This document shows positions 54,067 to 61,819 of a DNA stretch of 64,000 nt, in pieces. The notes beneath the pieces are model-generated. The model did not search any database. It saw only the letters and a list, made by a program, of their open reading frames with translations, and was not told the DNA's origin. A program made the translations under genes and the position numbers. This DNA is from Ammonifex thiophilus (lineage in GTDB: Bacteria > Bacillota > Desulfotomaculia > Desulfotomaculales > Ammonificaceae), in the NCBI RefSeq assembly GCF_003368535.1, contig NZ_QSLN01000003.1, positions 62,001-126,000 of the forward strand. Reading direction: 5' to 3'. Position 1 is the first letter of the stretch, and every line of letters begins with the position of its first letter.

Positions 54067-54090
54067 AAAGGCCGCTTCGAAGCGGCCTTT
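54067..54090. terminator. Perfect-palindrome terminator after the His-rich gene
   Basis: A 24-nt perfect palindrome centred on TTCGAA (54067-54090) has T-rich flanks on both sides (CTTTCTTTTT on the minus strand, CTTTCT on plus). It should end the minus-strand His-rich gene, whose stop is 24 nt away, and may work in both directions. Confidence 0.8.
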
Positions 54091-54113
54091 CTTTCTAAAA
54101 TTTACACTTTCGT

Positions 54114-54350
54114 CTAATGCTGGTGATCGTGCTCTTCGTCGTGGTGGGAATGATCTAGATGAATTTCACCATGCCCCTCCCCGCCGAGATGTACGTGCTC
54201 GTGGACATGGGTTATCGCAGGGTGCTCATGTTCGTGCTCGTGCACCAAATCGCCGTGCCGATGCGGGTGGGAGTGCCGGTAAGCTGGATGGGTGTGCTCG
54301 TGGGAGTGGATCACAACAGTTTTTTCTTCTTGCTTGTGGCAGTGAGGCAT
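54114..54350 (-). CDS. Histidine-rich metal-binding protein
   Basis: A 78-residue soluble protein with 26 histidines spread as HxH and HHx repeats (HSHEHTH, HSHPHRHGD, HEHEHEHP, HVHEHVH, DHSHHDEEHDHQH) and many acidic residues; one Cys (CHK) lies near the start. It almost certainly binds several Ni, Zn or Co ions and may store or deliver metal, for example to hydrogenase or CODH. It is not like HypB or SlyD tails because there is no other domain. ATG start with GGAGGAGGTGAAG. It follows a leader containing a 13-codon frame and an inverted repeat. Confidence 0.85.
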   Translation of the reverse strand: MPHCHKQEEKTVVIHSHEHTHPAYRHSHPHRHGDLVHEHEHEHPAITHVHEHVHLGGEGHGEIHLDHSHHDEEHDHQH

Positions 54351-54379
54351 CCCTCTTCACCTCCTCCGTGGAAGCTGCG

Positions 54380-54421
54380 CTACCGTCCTTCGGTAGCATC
54401 TCCTAAAGCCATTTTAGGCAT
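54380..54421 (-). CDS. Possible 13-residue leader peptide before the His-rich gene
   Basis: A short frame (MPKMALGDATEGR) with GGGAAGG directly upstream lies between the HD gene's stop and the His-rich gene. Its stop overlaps the arm of a GCTACC/GGTAGC hairpin (54379-54398). Its translation could set the accessibility of the downstream gene, but no metal-binding codon run is present. It may be chance. Confidence 0.3.
   Translation of the reverse strand: MPKMALGDATEGR
54402..54418. promoter_or_regulatory. Inverted repeat upstream of the His-rich gene
   Basis: CCTAAA (54402-54407) and TTTAGG (54413-54418) are separated by 5 nt, a possible operator for a metal-responsive repressor. It does not match Fur, Zur or NikR consensus boxes that I know. 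A second repeat, GCTACC/GGTAGC, follows at 54379-54398. Confidence 0.35.
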
Positions 54422-54442
54422 CCTTCCCTGCCAGAAGCAACC

Positions 54443-55666
54443 CTAACTTACCTCCAGCCAGAGCTCCTCAAGCTCCCGCCGGCTGTCCCGCAAAGCTTCC
54501 ACCACCCGGCGGTCCAGCAACCCTTGCTCTGCCTGGTCGGCTATAATACGCATCGCTTTCTCCCAAGAAAGGCTCGCCCGGTAAGGCCGGTCCTCTCTCA
54601 AAGCGGTAAATATATCGCTCACCGCCATGACCCTTGCTCCCAAGCAGAGCTCGGCTCCGGTTAGGCGGAAGGGGTAACCTTGACCGTTAAGCTTCTCATG
54701 ATGGTAAGCCGCCCAGCGTACCAGAGGGAGTTGCCCGTCCAGAGGTTTGAGGAGCCAATAGGTGTAATAGGGGTGCGTCTTTATCAGGTTGAATTCCGCC
54801 TCGCTCAACGGCCCCGCCTTTTCCAGGACCTCGTCCGGCACGGCCAGTTTACCCAAATCGTGCAGCAGCCCTGCCAGTTCTATGAGGAAAAGGTCCCCTT
54901 CTTTCATACCCAGGTACTCGGCCAAGAACCTTGCCACCACTGCCACGCGCTTGGAGTGAAGGTAGGTGAAAGGGCTTTTGGCATCGACCACGCGGGCAAA
55001 GAGTTCGGCCACTGCCCGTAACTGATCGGGGGAAAGAAGAAATTCTCCGCCCGCCCAGAGGCGGAGGCTGTCGCTCAGAAAGGGGGAGGTGAGGTCAAAC
55101 CACAGGCTTTCGTTTCGCGCCACCTCGCGCAGGAGGCAGACCAACTCGGGGTCGAAAAGCCGGCCCGCCTGAAGCTCGATCTCCCGTATTATCCGGTCCT
55201 TGTGGTTTAGAATCTCCTGCTCCGTCCACTCTTCCTTAGTGAGAAGTACCGAAACCCGATCAGCTAAGTGGATGATTCGGGAGCCCAGTGGTATCTCCGC
55301 TCCCTTCTTACCAGAAGGATTACCCCCCAGCCAGCGATCGTGATGGTGCAGTATGAGCTCGGCCGCTTCTTGAAGGATCTCCACTTTTCCGACTAATTCG
55401 TAGCCTCGGCGACAATGGGGCCAGGGGTCTTGTACGTCAAAAGTGTCTAGGCGGTTCTTCTCGGCCCAGCTAACCACCCCCAGATCGTGGATGATGGCCG
55501 CCTTGAAAAGGGCGATCTTGTCGTCCGGTGTCATCCGGGCCGCCTCAGCCAGTCTGAGGGACAAAAGGGCAACTCGCTGGTGGTGACGAAGCAGGCCGCG
55601 GTGGGAAAAGTCCAAGGCCAGGGAAAGGTTGCTTAGAAGCCAGACAAGGTCTACGGACCGACCCAT
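54443..55666 (-). CDS. Tandem HD / HD-GYP domain phosphohydrolase
   Basis: A 407-residue cytoplasmic protein with two HD-type domains. The first (about residues 25-190) has LLRHHQRVALLSLRLAEAA, IIHDLGVVSW and LILHHHDRWLG. The second is a fuller HD-GYP domain (about 230-390) with SKRVAVVARFLAEYLG, LLHDLGKLAVPDEVL and YHHEKLNGQGYP, the motif for cyclic-di-GMP hydrolysis. No sensor or receiver domain is attached. ATG at 55666 is preferred over an upstream TTG because of the AGGAG spacing. Confidence 0.86.
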   Translation of the reverse strand: MGRSVDLVWLLSNLSLALDFSHRGLLRHHQRVALLSLRLAEAARMTPDDKIALFKAAIIHDLGVVSWAEKNRLDTFDVQDPWPHCRRGYELVGKVEILQEAAELILHHHDRWLGGNPSGKKGAEIPLGSRIIHLADRVSVLLTKEEWTEQEILNHKDRIIREIELQAGRLFDPELVCLLREVARNESLWFDLTSPFLSDSLRLWAGGEFLLSPDQLRAVAELFARVVDAKSPFTYLHSKRVAVVARFLAEYLGMKEGDLFLIELAGLLHDLGKLAVPDEVLEKAGPLSEAEFNLIKTHPYYTYWLLKPLDGQLPLVRWAAYHHEKLNGQGYPFRLTGAELCLGARVMAVSDIFTALREDRPYRASLSWEKAMRIIADQAEQGLLDRRVVEALRDSRRELEELWLEVS

Positions 55667-55731
55667 CTCCCTACTCCTCTTTCCCAACTTTCACCAAGGA
55701 GAAGTTCGGCCCCCGGAGAAAAAACTTGAGC

Positions 55732-56406
55732 CTAGCCTTGTTGCAGTTCCCTCATGATTTTCGCGGCAGAGCTTGAGCCGATGCGATCCGCCCCCGCCTC
55801 CAGCATGGAGAGCAAATCTTTCAGTGTCTTTATTCCGCCCGCTGCCTTCACGCCGGCCCGGTCACCCACCGCCTGACGCAGAAGCTTGACGTCCTCCACC
55901 GTGGCCCCGCCCGGACCGAAACCAGTAGAGGTCTTGACGAACTCTGCACCTACTTCCAGCACAAGCTCGCACCCTTTAAGCTTTTCTTCCCGCGTCAGAA
56001 GAGAGGTCTCCAAGATTACTTTCAGCACCCCTTGGGGGCAGATCTCCTTCACTGTCTCCCTTACCGCTTTCAGTTCTTCCCGGAGGTAAGAGAACCGCCG
56101 ATCCTTGAGTGCCCCCAGATTGAGTACCAGATCGAACTCTTCCGCTCCCTCCCGGGCTGCCTGCCGCGCCTCCACTACTTTGGTCACCACGCTGTTGGCC
56201 CCTAGCGGAAACCCCACCACAGTGCAGACCTTGACCGGAGAGCCCCTGAGAGTCTCCACCGCCAAGGGAACGTAGACCGGGTTGACGCATACGGCGAAAA
56301 AGCCGTAGCGCAGGGCTTCCGCGCAGAGACGCTTTATGTCCTCTTCCCCGGCCTCCGGGCGTAGTAAGGTATGGTCTATGCGTCGGGCCAGCTCTCTCAA
56401 ATCCAT
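55732..56406 (-). CDS. deoC: Deoxyribose-phosphate aldolase
   Basis: Cleaves deoxyribose-5-phosphate to acetaldehyde and glyceraldehyde-3-phosphate, finishing the pathway begun by pdp and deoB at 5-7 kb. The 224-residue TIM barrel shows IDHTLLRPEAGEEDIKRLC, TVVGFPLGANSVVTKV and the Schiff-base Lys in EFVKTSTGFGPGGATVEDV, then KAAGGIKTL. ATG start after GACAGGAGGAATGAGAA. It begins 3 nt after ddl ends, an unusual pairing. Confidence 0.97.
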   Translation of the reverse strand: MDLRELARRIDHTLLRPEAGEEDIKRLCAEALRYGFFAVCVNPVYVPLAVETLRGSPVKVCTVVGFPLGANSVVTKVVEARQAAREGAEEFDLVLNLGALKDRRFSYLREELKAVRETVKEICPQGVLKVILETSLLTREEKLKGCELVLEVGAEFVKTSTGFGPGGATVEDVKLLRQAVGDRAGVKAAGGIKTLKDLLSMLEAGADRIGSSSAAKIMRELQQG

Positions 56407-56409
56407 TTC

Positions 56410-57336
56410 TCATTCCTCCTGTCCCAGGGCCAGGTAGATAAGCTTTTCTACCAGTTCGCCGAAGCTCATACCAGCTGCGCGGGCAGCGTCAGGGAAGAGG
56501 CTTACCTCGGTAAGCCCCGGAATGGTATTCACCTCCAGGATGTAGGGATTACCTGTGCGGTTCACCATGAAGTCGATGCGCGAGAACCCCCGGCAGTCAA
56601 GCCAGCGGTAGGTAGCCAGTGCCAGTTCCTTTATTTTTTCCTGCCAAGGTTCGGGGAGGCGGGGAGGGATGATGTGCCGGCTTTTCCCGGGAGTGTACTT
56701 GGCCTCGTAGTCGTAAACCCCTTTATCGGCCACGATTTCGATGAGGGGAAGTACCACCGGCTTCCGGTTACCCAGCACCGCCGCCGTTACTTCCACCCCT
56801 TCTATGAATTCCTCCACCAGTATCACCGGGTCGTAGCGGAAGGCTTCCATAAGAGCCGGGAGCAGCTCTTCTTCCCGGCGCACGATGCTCATACCCAGAG
56901 AGGAACCCTGAGTAGGAGCCTTGACCACCACCGGGAAGGAGCGAAACTCTTTCACCCTTCGCAGCCATTCATCGGGGGATTCTTCTTTGTCTAAGATTAT
57001 GAAGTCAGGGGTGGGAAGGGAAGCCGAAAGTAGATAGCGTTTGGTAGCTATTTTATTCATGGCCAAGGCGCTGGCGAGAATGCCCGGTCCGGTGTAGGGC
57101 AAGCCCATGACCTCCAAAAGCCCCTGGATGCTGCCGTCCTCTCCCCCTTTGCCGTGCAGGGCTAAGAAGACCACGTCCGGCTTGACTTCGCTCAACCGCA
57201 GGGCGATGTCCGGTCCCACATCGATTTTTACCGCTTCCCAACCCCTTTCTCGCAGGGCCCGGTACACGGCTTCGCCCGAGCGCAAAGAAACTTCTCTTTC
57301 GGCCGAGTTCCCGCCGCACAGCACCGCCACTCGCAT
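56410..57336 (-). CDS. ddl: D-alanine--D-alanine ligase
   Basis: ATP-grasp ligase making D-Ala-D-Ala for peptidoglycan. The 308-residue protein begins MRVAVLCGGNSAEREVSLRS and has ALHGKGGEDGSIQGLLEVMG, YTGPGILASALAMNKIATK, VVKAPTQGSSLGMSIV and the metal-binding RIDFMVNRTGNPYILEVNTI. ATG at 57336 chosen; a GTG two codons earlier (57342) is equally spaced from GGAG. The second-position residue in the YTGPG/SLGMS loops fits D-Ala rather than D-lactate ligases. Confidence 0.94.
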   Translation of the reverse strand: MRVAVLCGGNSAEREVSLRSGEAVYRALRERGWEAVKIDVGPDIALRLSEVKPDVVFLALHGKGGEDGSIQGLLEVMGLPYTGPGILASALAMNKIATKRYLLSASLPTPDFIILDKEESPDEWLRRVKEFRSFPVVVKAPTQGSSLGMSIVRREEELLPALMEAFRYDPVILVEEFIEGVEVTAAVLGNRKPVVLPLIEIVADKGVYDYEAKYTPGKSRHIIPPRLPEPWQEKIKELALATYRWLDCRGFSRIDFMVNRTGNPYILEVNTIPGLTEVSLFPDAARAAGMSFGELVEKLIYLALGQEE

Positions 57337-57380
57337 GTTCACCTGCCGCTCCTTCCCTTGTGCACTTTTCTCCGGAAAGC

Positions 57381-58535
57381 TTATTCTTCTCCCTCCGGCA
57401 AAATCCCTTTAAGCCCGGACGCCCGGCGCACCACCGGTCGGCCGTAGCGGGAACGCAGCGCGTCCAAAACCAGGGCCAGCATCCGCTCCCTCTCCTCCCG
57501 CTCGTCTTCCAGCCAGGAAAGCTGCTTCCAGTTAGAAAGCTCCGCCACCTTTATCCCCACCAGCCGCCAGGGAGGAGAAGAGGCGAATTCCTGAAAGAGC
57601 TCCCAAGCTGTGCGGTAGATGAGGGAGTCACGGTTGATACCCTCGGCCAGGCAGCGGGTGCGGGTGATGGTGCGGAAGTCGGCAAAGCGCAGCTTTAAAG
57701 TAACGCTACGGGCCAAGAAGCCGTTCTGCCGCAGACGGTAGCCCAGATCCTCTGCCAGGCGCATCAAAGCTCCACGCACTACTTCCGGCTCCCACACATC
57801 GCGGGGGAAGGTCGTCTCTTTGGAGAAGGAAAGAGGCGGGCGGGAGAGGACCAAACCGCGCCGGTCTACTCCGTGGCTGTACTCTTTGAAACGCAGGGCC
57901 TCGCTTCCCAAGACCATTTTGAGCAGGTAAAGGGGAGCAGCGGCCAAGTCGCCCACAGTCCTTATTCCTCTCTCTTTAAGCTGCTTTTCGGTTTTGGTCC
58001 CTATCCCGGGCAAAACACCGACCGGCAGAGGCCAGAGGATTTGCGGCACCTCATCCGGCCAAAGGGCTTTGAGACCCTGCGGCTTGGCCAAGTTGCAGGC
58101 CACCTTGGCCAAAAGCTTGTTCACAGAAACACCTATGGAAAGGGGAAGGTCGAGTTCCTTCCTCACCGCCTCCTTGATGGCTCGGGCTACCTCTAACCCT
58201 TCTCCTGGAGCCACACCCAGGTAGGCCTCGTCTATGGAAACCACTTCGATAAAGGGGGTGAAACGCCGGTAGACGGCCAGTACCTCGGCCGCCACTTCCC
58301 GGTAGCGGCTTATGTTCACCGGCAGGAGAACGGCGTGAGGGCAGAGTTTCAAAGCTTTTTTAAGCGGCATGGCAGAGCGGACGCCAAAGCCCCGGGCTTC
58401 GTAAGAGCAAGTGGCCACCACTCCCCGGCCCGTAAGTCCGCCCACTATGACCGGCTTGCCCCGGAGCTCGGGGTTATCCCTCTGTTCTACGGCGGCGAAA
58501 AAGGCGTCAAGATCGCAAAGCAATATCTCCTGCAC
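57381..58535 (-). CDS. dinB: DNA polymerase IV (Y-family)
   Basis: Error-prone lesion-bypass polymerase. The 384-residue protein has the palm motif LLCDLDAFFAAVEQRDNPEL, the catalytic SIDEAYLG, the finger/thumb HhH (ALWPDEVPQILWPLPVGVLPG, GIGTK) and the little-finger domain (TLKLRFADFRTITRTR). There is no QLxLF-like beta-clamp peptide clearly visible at the C-terminus. It is monocistronic or begins the ddl-deoC run (38-nt gap). Confidence 0.95.
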   Translation of the reverse strand: MQEILLCDLDAFFAAVEQRDNPELRGKPVIVGGLTGRGVVATCSYEARGFGVRSAMPLKKALKLCPHAVLLPVNISRYREVAAEVLAVYRRFTPFIEVVSIDEAYLGVAPGEGLEVARAIKEAVRKELDLPLSIGVSVNKLLAKVACNLAKPQGLKALWPDEVPQILWPLPVGVLPGIGTKTEKQLKERGIRTVGDLAAAPLYLLKMVLGSEALRFKEYSHGVDRRGLVLSRPPLSFSKETTFPRDVWEPEVVRGALMRLAEDLGYRLRQNGFLARSVTLKLRFADFRTITRTRCLAEGINRDSLIYRTAWELFQEFASSPPWRLVGIKVAELSNWKQLSWLEDEREERERMLALVLDALRSRYGRPVVRRASGLKGILPEGEE

Positions 58536-58576
58536 ACTTCTATTCTACCGTAGCCTTCGGAAGAGATCATTTAGTT

Positions 58577-59308
58577 TCAGGTGCTACAGGGGCAGAAACG
58601 AAGCAAGCCTAGCAGAGAAGCCGCACCCGCTATGGTGGTGCCGTAAAAAAGCGCCGGGCAAGGGGCGTTGAGCCAATCGGCAATAGTGCCGTTAGTTAAG
58701 GTGCTCCCGGTAACTAGCAAAACCTCGGCCCAGCGCCGGAATGCTTCTATGTCGCCGCGACCGTCTTCGATTAACACCCCGAACTTCTCTCGGCCGATAT
58801 TCTCCGGATCGAGATCCAGCACGCGCACCGGGAAATACCTGGAGCAGGCCTCCACCAGGGCCGGCTGCAGCCCGATGAAACCCACCTGCGGCGTGCCGAA
58901 ATGCTCTTTTAAATAGCTGACCAACTCCTCCGCGCAGCGGCGCGGCCCCTCGTTGCGGCAGTGCACCGTGCCCGTAACCTTTCCCAGGTGACGCAGCAAA
59001 GCGTTGAGGGTGGCGACGAACACGGCACGATGATAGTTGTCCTCAAGCGGGAGTGTTAACACCTGCTCCAAAGTGCCGGTAAAATGGCCCGGGTGGTCGG
59101 TGAAGGCCTGGCCCCGCGAACCTTGAAACTGCGCCTCCACCAGACTCTCTTTTCCCTTTTGCAGGGGAAAATCGGACCTCCCCGGATCACCAATTGCTTC
59201 CCGGGGTGTGAGCACCCGAGCCCGTACCTCGACCGGCAGAGCTAGCAACCCCGCTTGTTCGGCTAACTCCACCGCCCTCCGGCGCAGGGTAGTATAGATA
59301 TCCTCCAC
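58577..59308 (-). CDS. DUF364/DUF4213 Rossmann-like protein
   Basis: A 243-residue protein with an N-terminal enolase-like portion (PVEVRARVLTPREAIGDPGR), a TGTVHCRNEGPRRCAEEL loop and a Rossmann core (VGFIGLQPALVEACSRYF, VRVLDLDPENIG, VLLVTGSTLTNGTIADWL). The DUF364 family is associated with metal or cofactor (molybdenum/tungsten) handling but has no proven reaction. The GTG start is unusual: its GGAGG ribosome site lies in the loop of an 8-bp inverted repeat (59311-59330). Confidence 0.82.
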   Translation of the reverse strand: MEDIYTTLRRRAVELAEQAGLLALPVEVRARVLTPREAIGDPGRSDFPLQKGKESLVEAQFQGSRGQAFTDHPGHFTGTLEQVLTLPLEDNYHRAVFVATLNALLRHLGKVTGTVHCRNEGPRRCAEELVSYLKEHFGTPQVGFIGLQPALVEACSRYFPVRVLDLDPENIGREKFGVLIEDGRGDIEAFRRWAEVLLVTGSTLTNGTIADWLNAPCPALFYGTTIAGAASLLGLLRFCPCST

Positions 59309-59310
59309 TT

Positions 59311-59330
59311 TTCAGAACCTCCGTTCTGAA
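59311..59330 (-). promoter_or_regulatory. Hairpin or operator enclosing the DUF364 ribosome site
   Basis: TTCAGAAC (59311-59318) and GTTCTGAA (59323-59330) form a perfect 8-bp inverted repeat with a 4-nt loop. On the transcript the loop plus the stem edge reads GGAGG, the ribosome site of the gene starting at 59308. It could be a translational switch or a repressor operator. Confidence 0.5.
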
Positions 59331-59356
59331 CGAAAGTCCTTGCCTCCCTACCTAGC

Positions 59357-59605
59357 TTACCAAATTTCATTTTTCCGACAACCTCCCCCTCCGGCGCAAG
59401 GAGGGGTGTCACACCGTTCCTCCCGCCCACAGCACGTCCGTCCCGGAGGTTGGCCAACGCTTCTCAATAAATTAGGTGCAGGGAAAAGCCTTTGCAGATC
59501 GGTTCCCCCACAGCGGGGACAACTTGCAGGGGTTGAATCCGCCGACTCAGAACGCTCCTCCCAAATGTACCCGCAGCTCCGGCACTTGTAATCGTAAATA
59601 GGCAC
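59357..59605 (-). CDS. FmdB-family zinc-ribbon regulatory protein
   Basis: An 82-residue protein of the FmdB/CxxC_CxxC_SSSS family. The zinc ribbon (YDYKCRSCGYIWEE...ASCPRCGGTDLQRLF) is followed by a tail with further cysteines (CCGREERC, PPCAGGGGC) that is longer than usual. FmdB-like proteins are linked to formamidase, formylmethanofuran dehydrogenase or amide metabolism, but their role is unclear. GTG start after GGAGGGGGAC. It lies 48 nt before DUF364 and 15 nt after the radical-SAM gene. Confidence 0.88.
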   Translation of the reverse strand: MPIYDYKCRSCGYIWEERSESADSTPASCPRCGGTDLQRLFPAPNLLRSVGQPPGRTCCGREERCDTPPCAGGGGCRKNEIW

Positions 59606-59620
59606 CTTTGTCCCCCTCCA

Positions 59621-60556
59621 TCAAGATTGATTGGCCAGAAGATAGTAAATAATACTACCAACTTTTGTAGACTTGATTTTCCCGGTAGCCAGAAGCTCCT
59701 GGACCCGCTTCGCAGCCTCGGCAGGGTGAATCCCCAGCCCGGCGGCTATTTCCTCAAGAGTAACGGGGCGCCTCCGGAGTACATTGAAGAGTTCCTGCTC
59801 CTGAATCCAGGTTTTCCCTTGGGCTGCAACTTCGTGGTGTAATGCGATCACCTCAGCGTTTCTGCCCAGAATAGGAGCAAGCCGATGTAATTCTTCTTCC
59901 GGCACGGAAAAAGCAAATTCCTCTGCAGGGGGACGGGTTACAGTATTGATCTGGATTTTATCCGGCTTTATCAATTCTACCCACTTGGCTAGCTTGCGAA
60001 CCTCGTCCTCGATGGCAGTAACACCGCCAAGCAAAAAGACCTCGAGCCAAAGTGCCCCTGCATATTCCTCCCGGAAGCGGATTAACCCCTCGACTACCTG
60101 ATCGAAGCTAAGGGCCGGGTGGGGCCGGTTTACGTAGTTAAAGAGTTCGGCATCGCCAGCATCGAGCGAGGGTAAAACCACATCTGCTCGTAGCAACGCA
60201 CGCCGCACTTCTGCCTGATAAAGAAGCGAGCCGTTGGTCAGCACAGCCACCGGAATCTGGCTCCGTTCTTTGAGTTTGGCGATAATAGCCTCGATTTCGC
60301 TGTGAAGCGTCGGTTCGCCTGAGCCGGAAAGGGTAATGTAGTCAGGCGGGGGTCCGGCGGCAAGCTTTGCTTCTACCTCATCCAGCACTGCCGCCACCGG
60401 GAAAAACGCTCGCCGCTCAAGCGTCCGGTTGGTGGTTCGACCAAGCTGGCAATAGATGCAATCGTAAGTACAGGTTTTAAATGGCACCAGATCTACGCCA
60501 AGAGAGTTGCCTAAACGACGGGAAAAGATGGGGCCGAAAACTCGCCCGGAGAAAAT
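59621..60556 (-). CDS. Radical-SAM protein (COG0731-like) with C-terminal winged helix
   Basis: A protein of about 311 residues. The radical-SAM motif is TCTYDCIYCQLG, preceded by VFGPIFSRRLGNSLGVDLVP, with TLSGSGEPTLHSEI typical of the Taw1-like COG0731 group. A C-terminal helix-turn-helix (TLEEIAAGLGIHPAEAAKRV) ends with a winged-strand segment. Function unknown. The start is unclear: a TTG at 60625 has no ribosome site and would lie near the transcription start. An ATT at 60556, 8 nt after GAGGAGG and matching the usual family N-terminus, is proposed. Confidence 0.82.
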   Translation of the reverse strand: MFSGRVFGPIFSRRLGNSLGVDLVPFKTCTYDCIYCQLGRTTNRTLERRAFFPVAAVLDEVEAKLAAGPPPDYITLSGSGEPTLHSEIEAIIAKLKERSQIPVAVLTNGSLLYQAEVRRALLRADVVLPSLDAGDAELFNYVNRPHPALSFDQVVEGLIRFREEYAGALWLEVFLLGGVTAIEDEVRKLAKWVELIKPDKIQINTVTRPPAEEFAFSVPEEELHRLAPILGRNAEVIALHHEVAAQGKTWIQEQELFNVLRRRPVTLEEIAAGLGIHPAEAAKRVQELLATGKIKSTKVGSIIYYLLANQS

Positions 60557-60648
60557 CGCTAATCCCTCCTCGCAATTACCCGTCGCTCGAGCTGGCTCCT
60601 GTGCGCCTTGGGTCGCCGCGAGCAAATTTCGATCATATGACCACTATC

Positions 60649-60677
60649 ATAGTAAGGCCCATTCCTCACTGTGTCAA
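60649..60677 (-). promoter_or_regulatory. Predicted promoter of the radical-SAM/fmdB/DUF364 unit
   Basis: Minus-strand TTGACA (60672-60677) and TACTAT (60649-60654) with 17-nt spacing. The start site would be near 60642, giving an 86-nt leader to the proposed ATT start. Confidence 0.65.
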
Positions 60678-60820
60678 TACCTTCCTACCCTCGTGGGCGG
60701 AAGGACCAGAGTTTCGCTCACAAATGACATTATCCAGCAGCTTAAAAGGAGCGGAAATCCCAGGCAGTCGCCCAAACCGTGGCTTTCTTCCTTAATATAC
60801 CTCCCAAGGGCGGGAGGAGA

Positions 60821-61690
60821 TCACTCTACCTCAACCTCCACCAGGCTGTGATCGGTCAGGTGGGTCGGGCCAAAGTAAGCTGAAACGGTCAGGATATAGC
60901 GCCCAGCTTTAAGCCTTTCTACCGGCTGCAAGGTAGGCCACTGCAAGATCTCCACATAATCGAAACGAGCCAAGGGCTCCTCTTTTATGGTATTGATCAT
61001 GAGCTCCTGCAAGGCAGCCACTTCCCTTTCCCCCTTTTGAATCGCCTGCTCAGCCGCCTGCAGGCTCCGGTAAAGGACCTTGGCCGCTTCTCTTTCTTCC
61101 TCGCTCAAAAGGAAGTTCCGTGCGCTCACCGCCAGGCCGTCCTCGTCCCGCACTACCGGGTGTACCTTCACCTTAACGGGGAAGTTGAGATCCCTTATCA
61201 TGCGGCGGATGGCCACTACCTGGTAGGCATTTTTTAGGCCTAAATAAAGGCAGTCAGGTTGCACTATGTTAAGGAGCTTGGCCGTGGTGGTCAGAGCTCC
61301 CCGCATCCTTTCCGGGTGACGCTTGACTTCGGTGACGTGCTCTAAGCCCCCTACGCTTATAAGAGTAGCGAAGCCTTCAGGGTAAAGTTCTTCTGCCGAA
61401 GGGACGAAAAAGACGTCGGCTCCCGCTCCCAAAGCTACCTCTTTATCCCAGCGGATATCCCGGGGATAGCCCCGGTACTCTTCCGCCGAAGAAAACTGAA
61501 AGGGGTCGATGAAGACCCCGACCACCAGCCGATCGAACTCCTTATCCCGGTCCTCACGAGCCCAGCAGAGGATGGTCAGGTGCCCCGCGTGCAAGTAACC
61601 CATGGTAGGAACGAAGCCCAGGCGCCTCCCACGCCTCTTGCGCTCTAAAGCCCATTCCTGCATTTCTGCCACCTTTTCGATAACCTTCAT
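60821..61690 (-). CDS. panC: Pantoate--beta-alanine ligase family protein, diverged
   Basis: A 289-residue protein of the PanC/nucleotidyltransferase family. The HxGH motif (GFVPTMGYLHAGHLTIL), the PFQFSSAEEYRGYPRD region, KLLNIVQPD and the C-terminal fold (FDYVEILQWPTLQPV) are recognisable. Several active-site residues differ: the usual GxKDxQQ appears as GLKNAYQ, the RPGHFRG loop as RHPERMRGA, and RLIDN as HLTDH. No panB or panD lies nearby. It may be an orthodox but diverged PanC, or a paralog with a different acid or amine. ATG at 61690 chosen, 7 nt after GGGAGG. Confidence 0.75.
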   Translation of the reverse strand: MKVIEKVAEMQEWALERKRRGRRLGFVPTMGYLHAGHLTILCWAREDRDKEFDRLVVGVFIDPFQFSSAEEYRGYPRDIRWDKEVALGAGADVFFVPSAEELYPEGFATLISVGGLEHVTEVKRHPERMRGALTTTAKLLNIVQPDCLYLGLKNAYQVVAIRRMIRDLNFPVKVKVHPVVRDEDGLAVSARNFLLSEEEREAAKVLYRSLQAAEQAIQKGEREVAALQELMINTIKEEPLARFDYVEILQWPTLQPVERLKAGRYILTVSAYFGPTHLTDHSLVEVEVE

Positions 61691-61783
61691 ACCCATACCT
61701 CCCGGCAAGATTGTGAAAAGAATAACTTTCTATCCCCAAGATACCACTCCGACAGGGAAAGATCAATACACTTTTACTTGTGC

Positions 61784-61813
61784 TTGACAGCACCAAAGCA
61801 CTCGGCTTAGAAT
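61784..61813 (+). promoter_or_regulatory. Predicted promoter of the ABC transporter operon
   Basis: TTGACA (61784-61789) and TAGAAT (61808-61813) with 18-nt spacing on the plus strand. The expected start at about 61820 is the first base of the leader helix described next. Confidence 0.7.
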
Positions 61814-61819
61814 GGGGAT

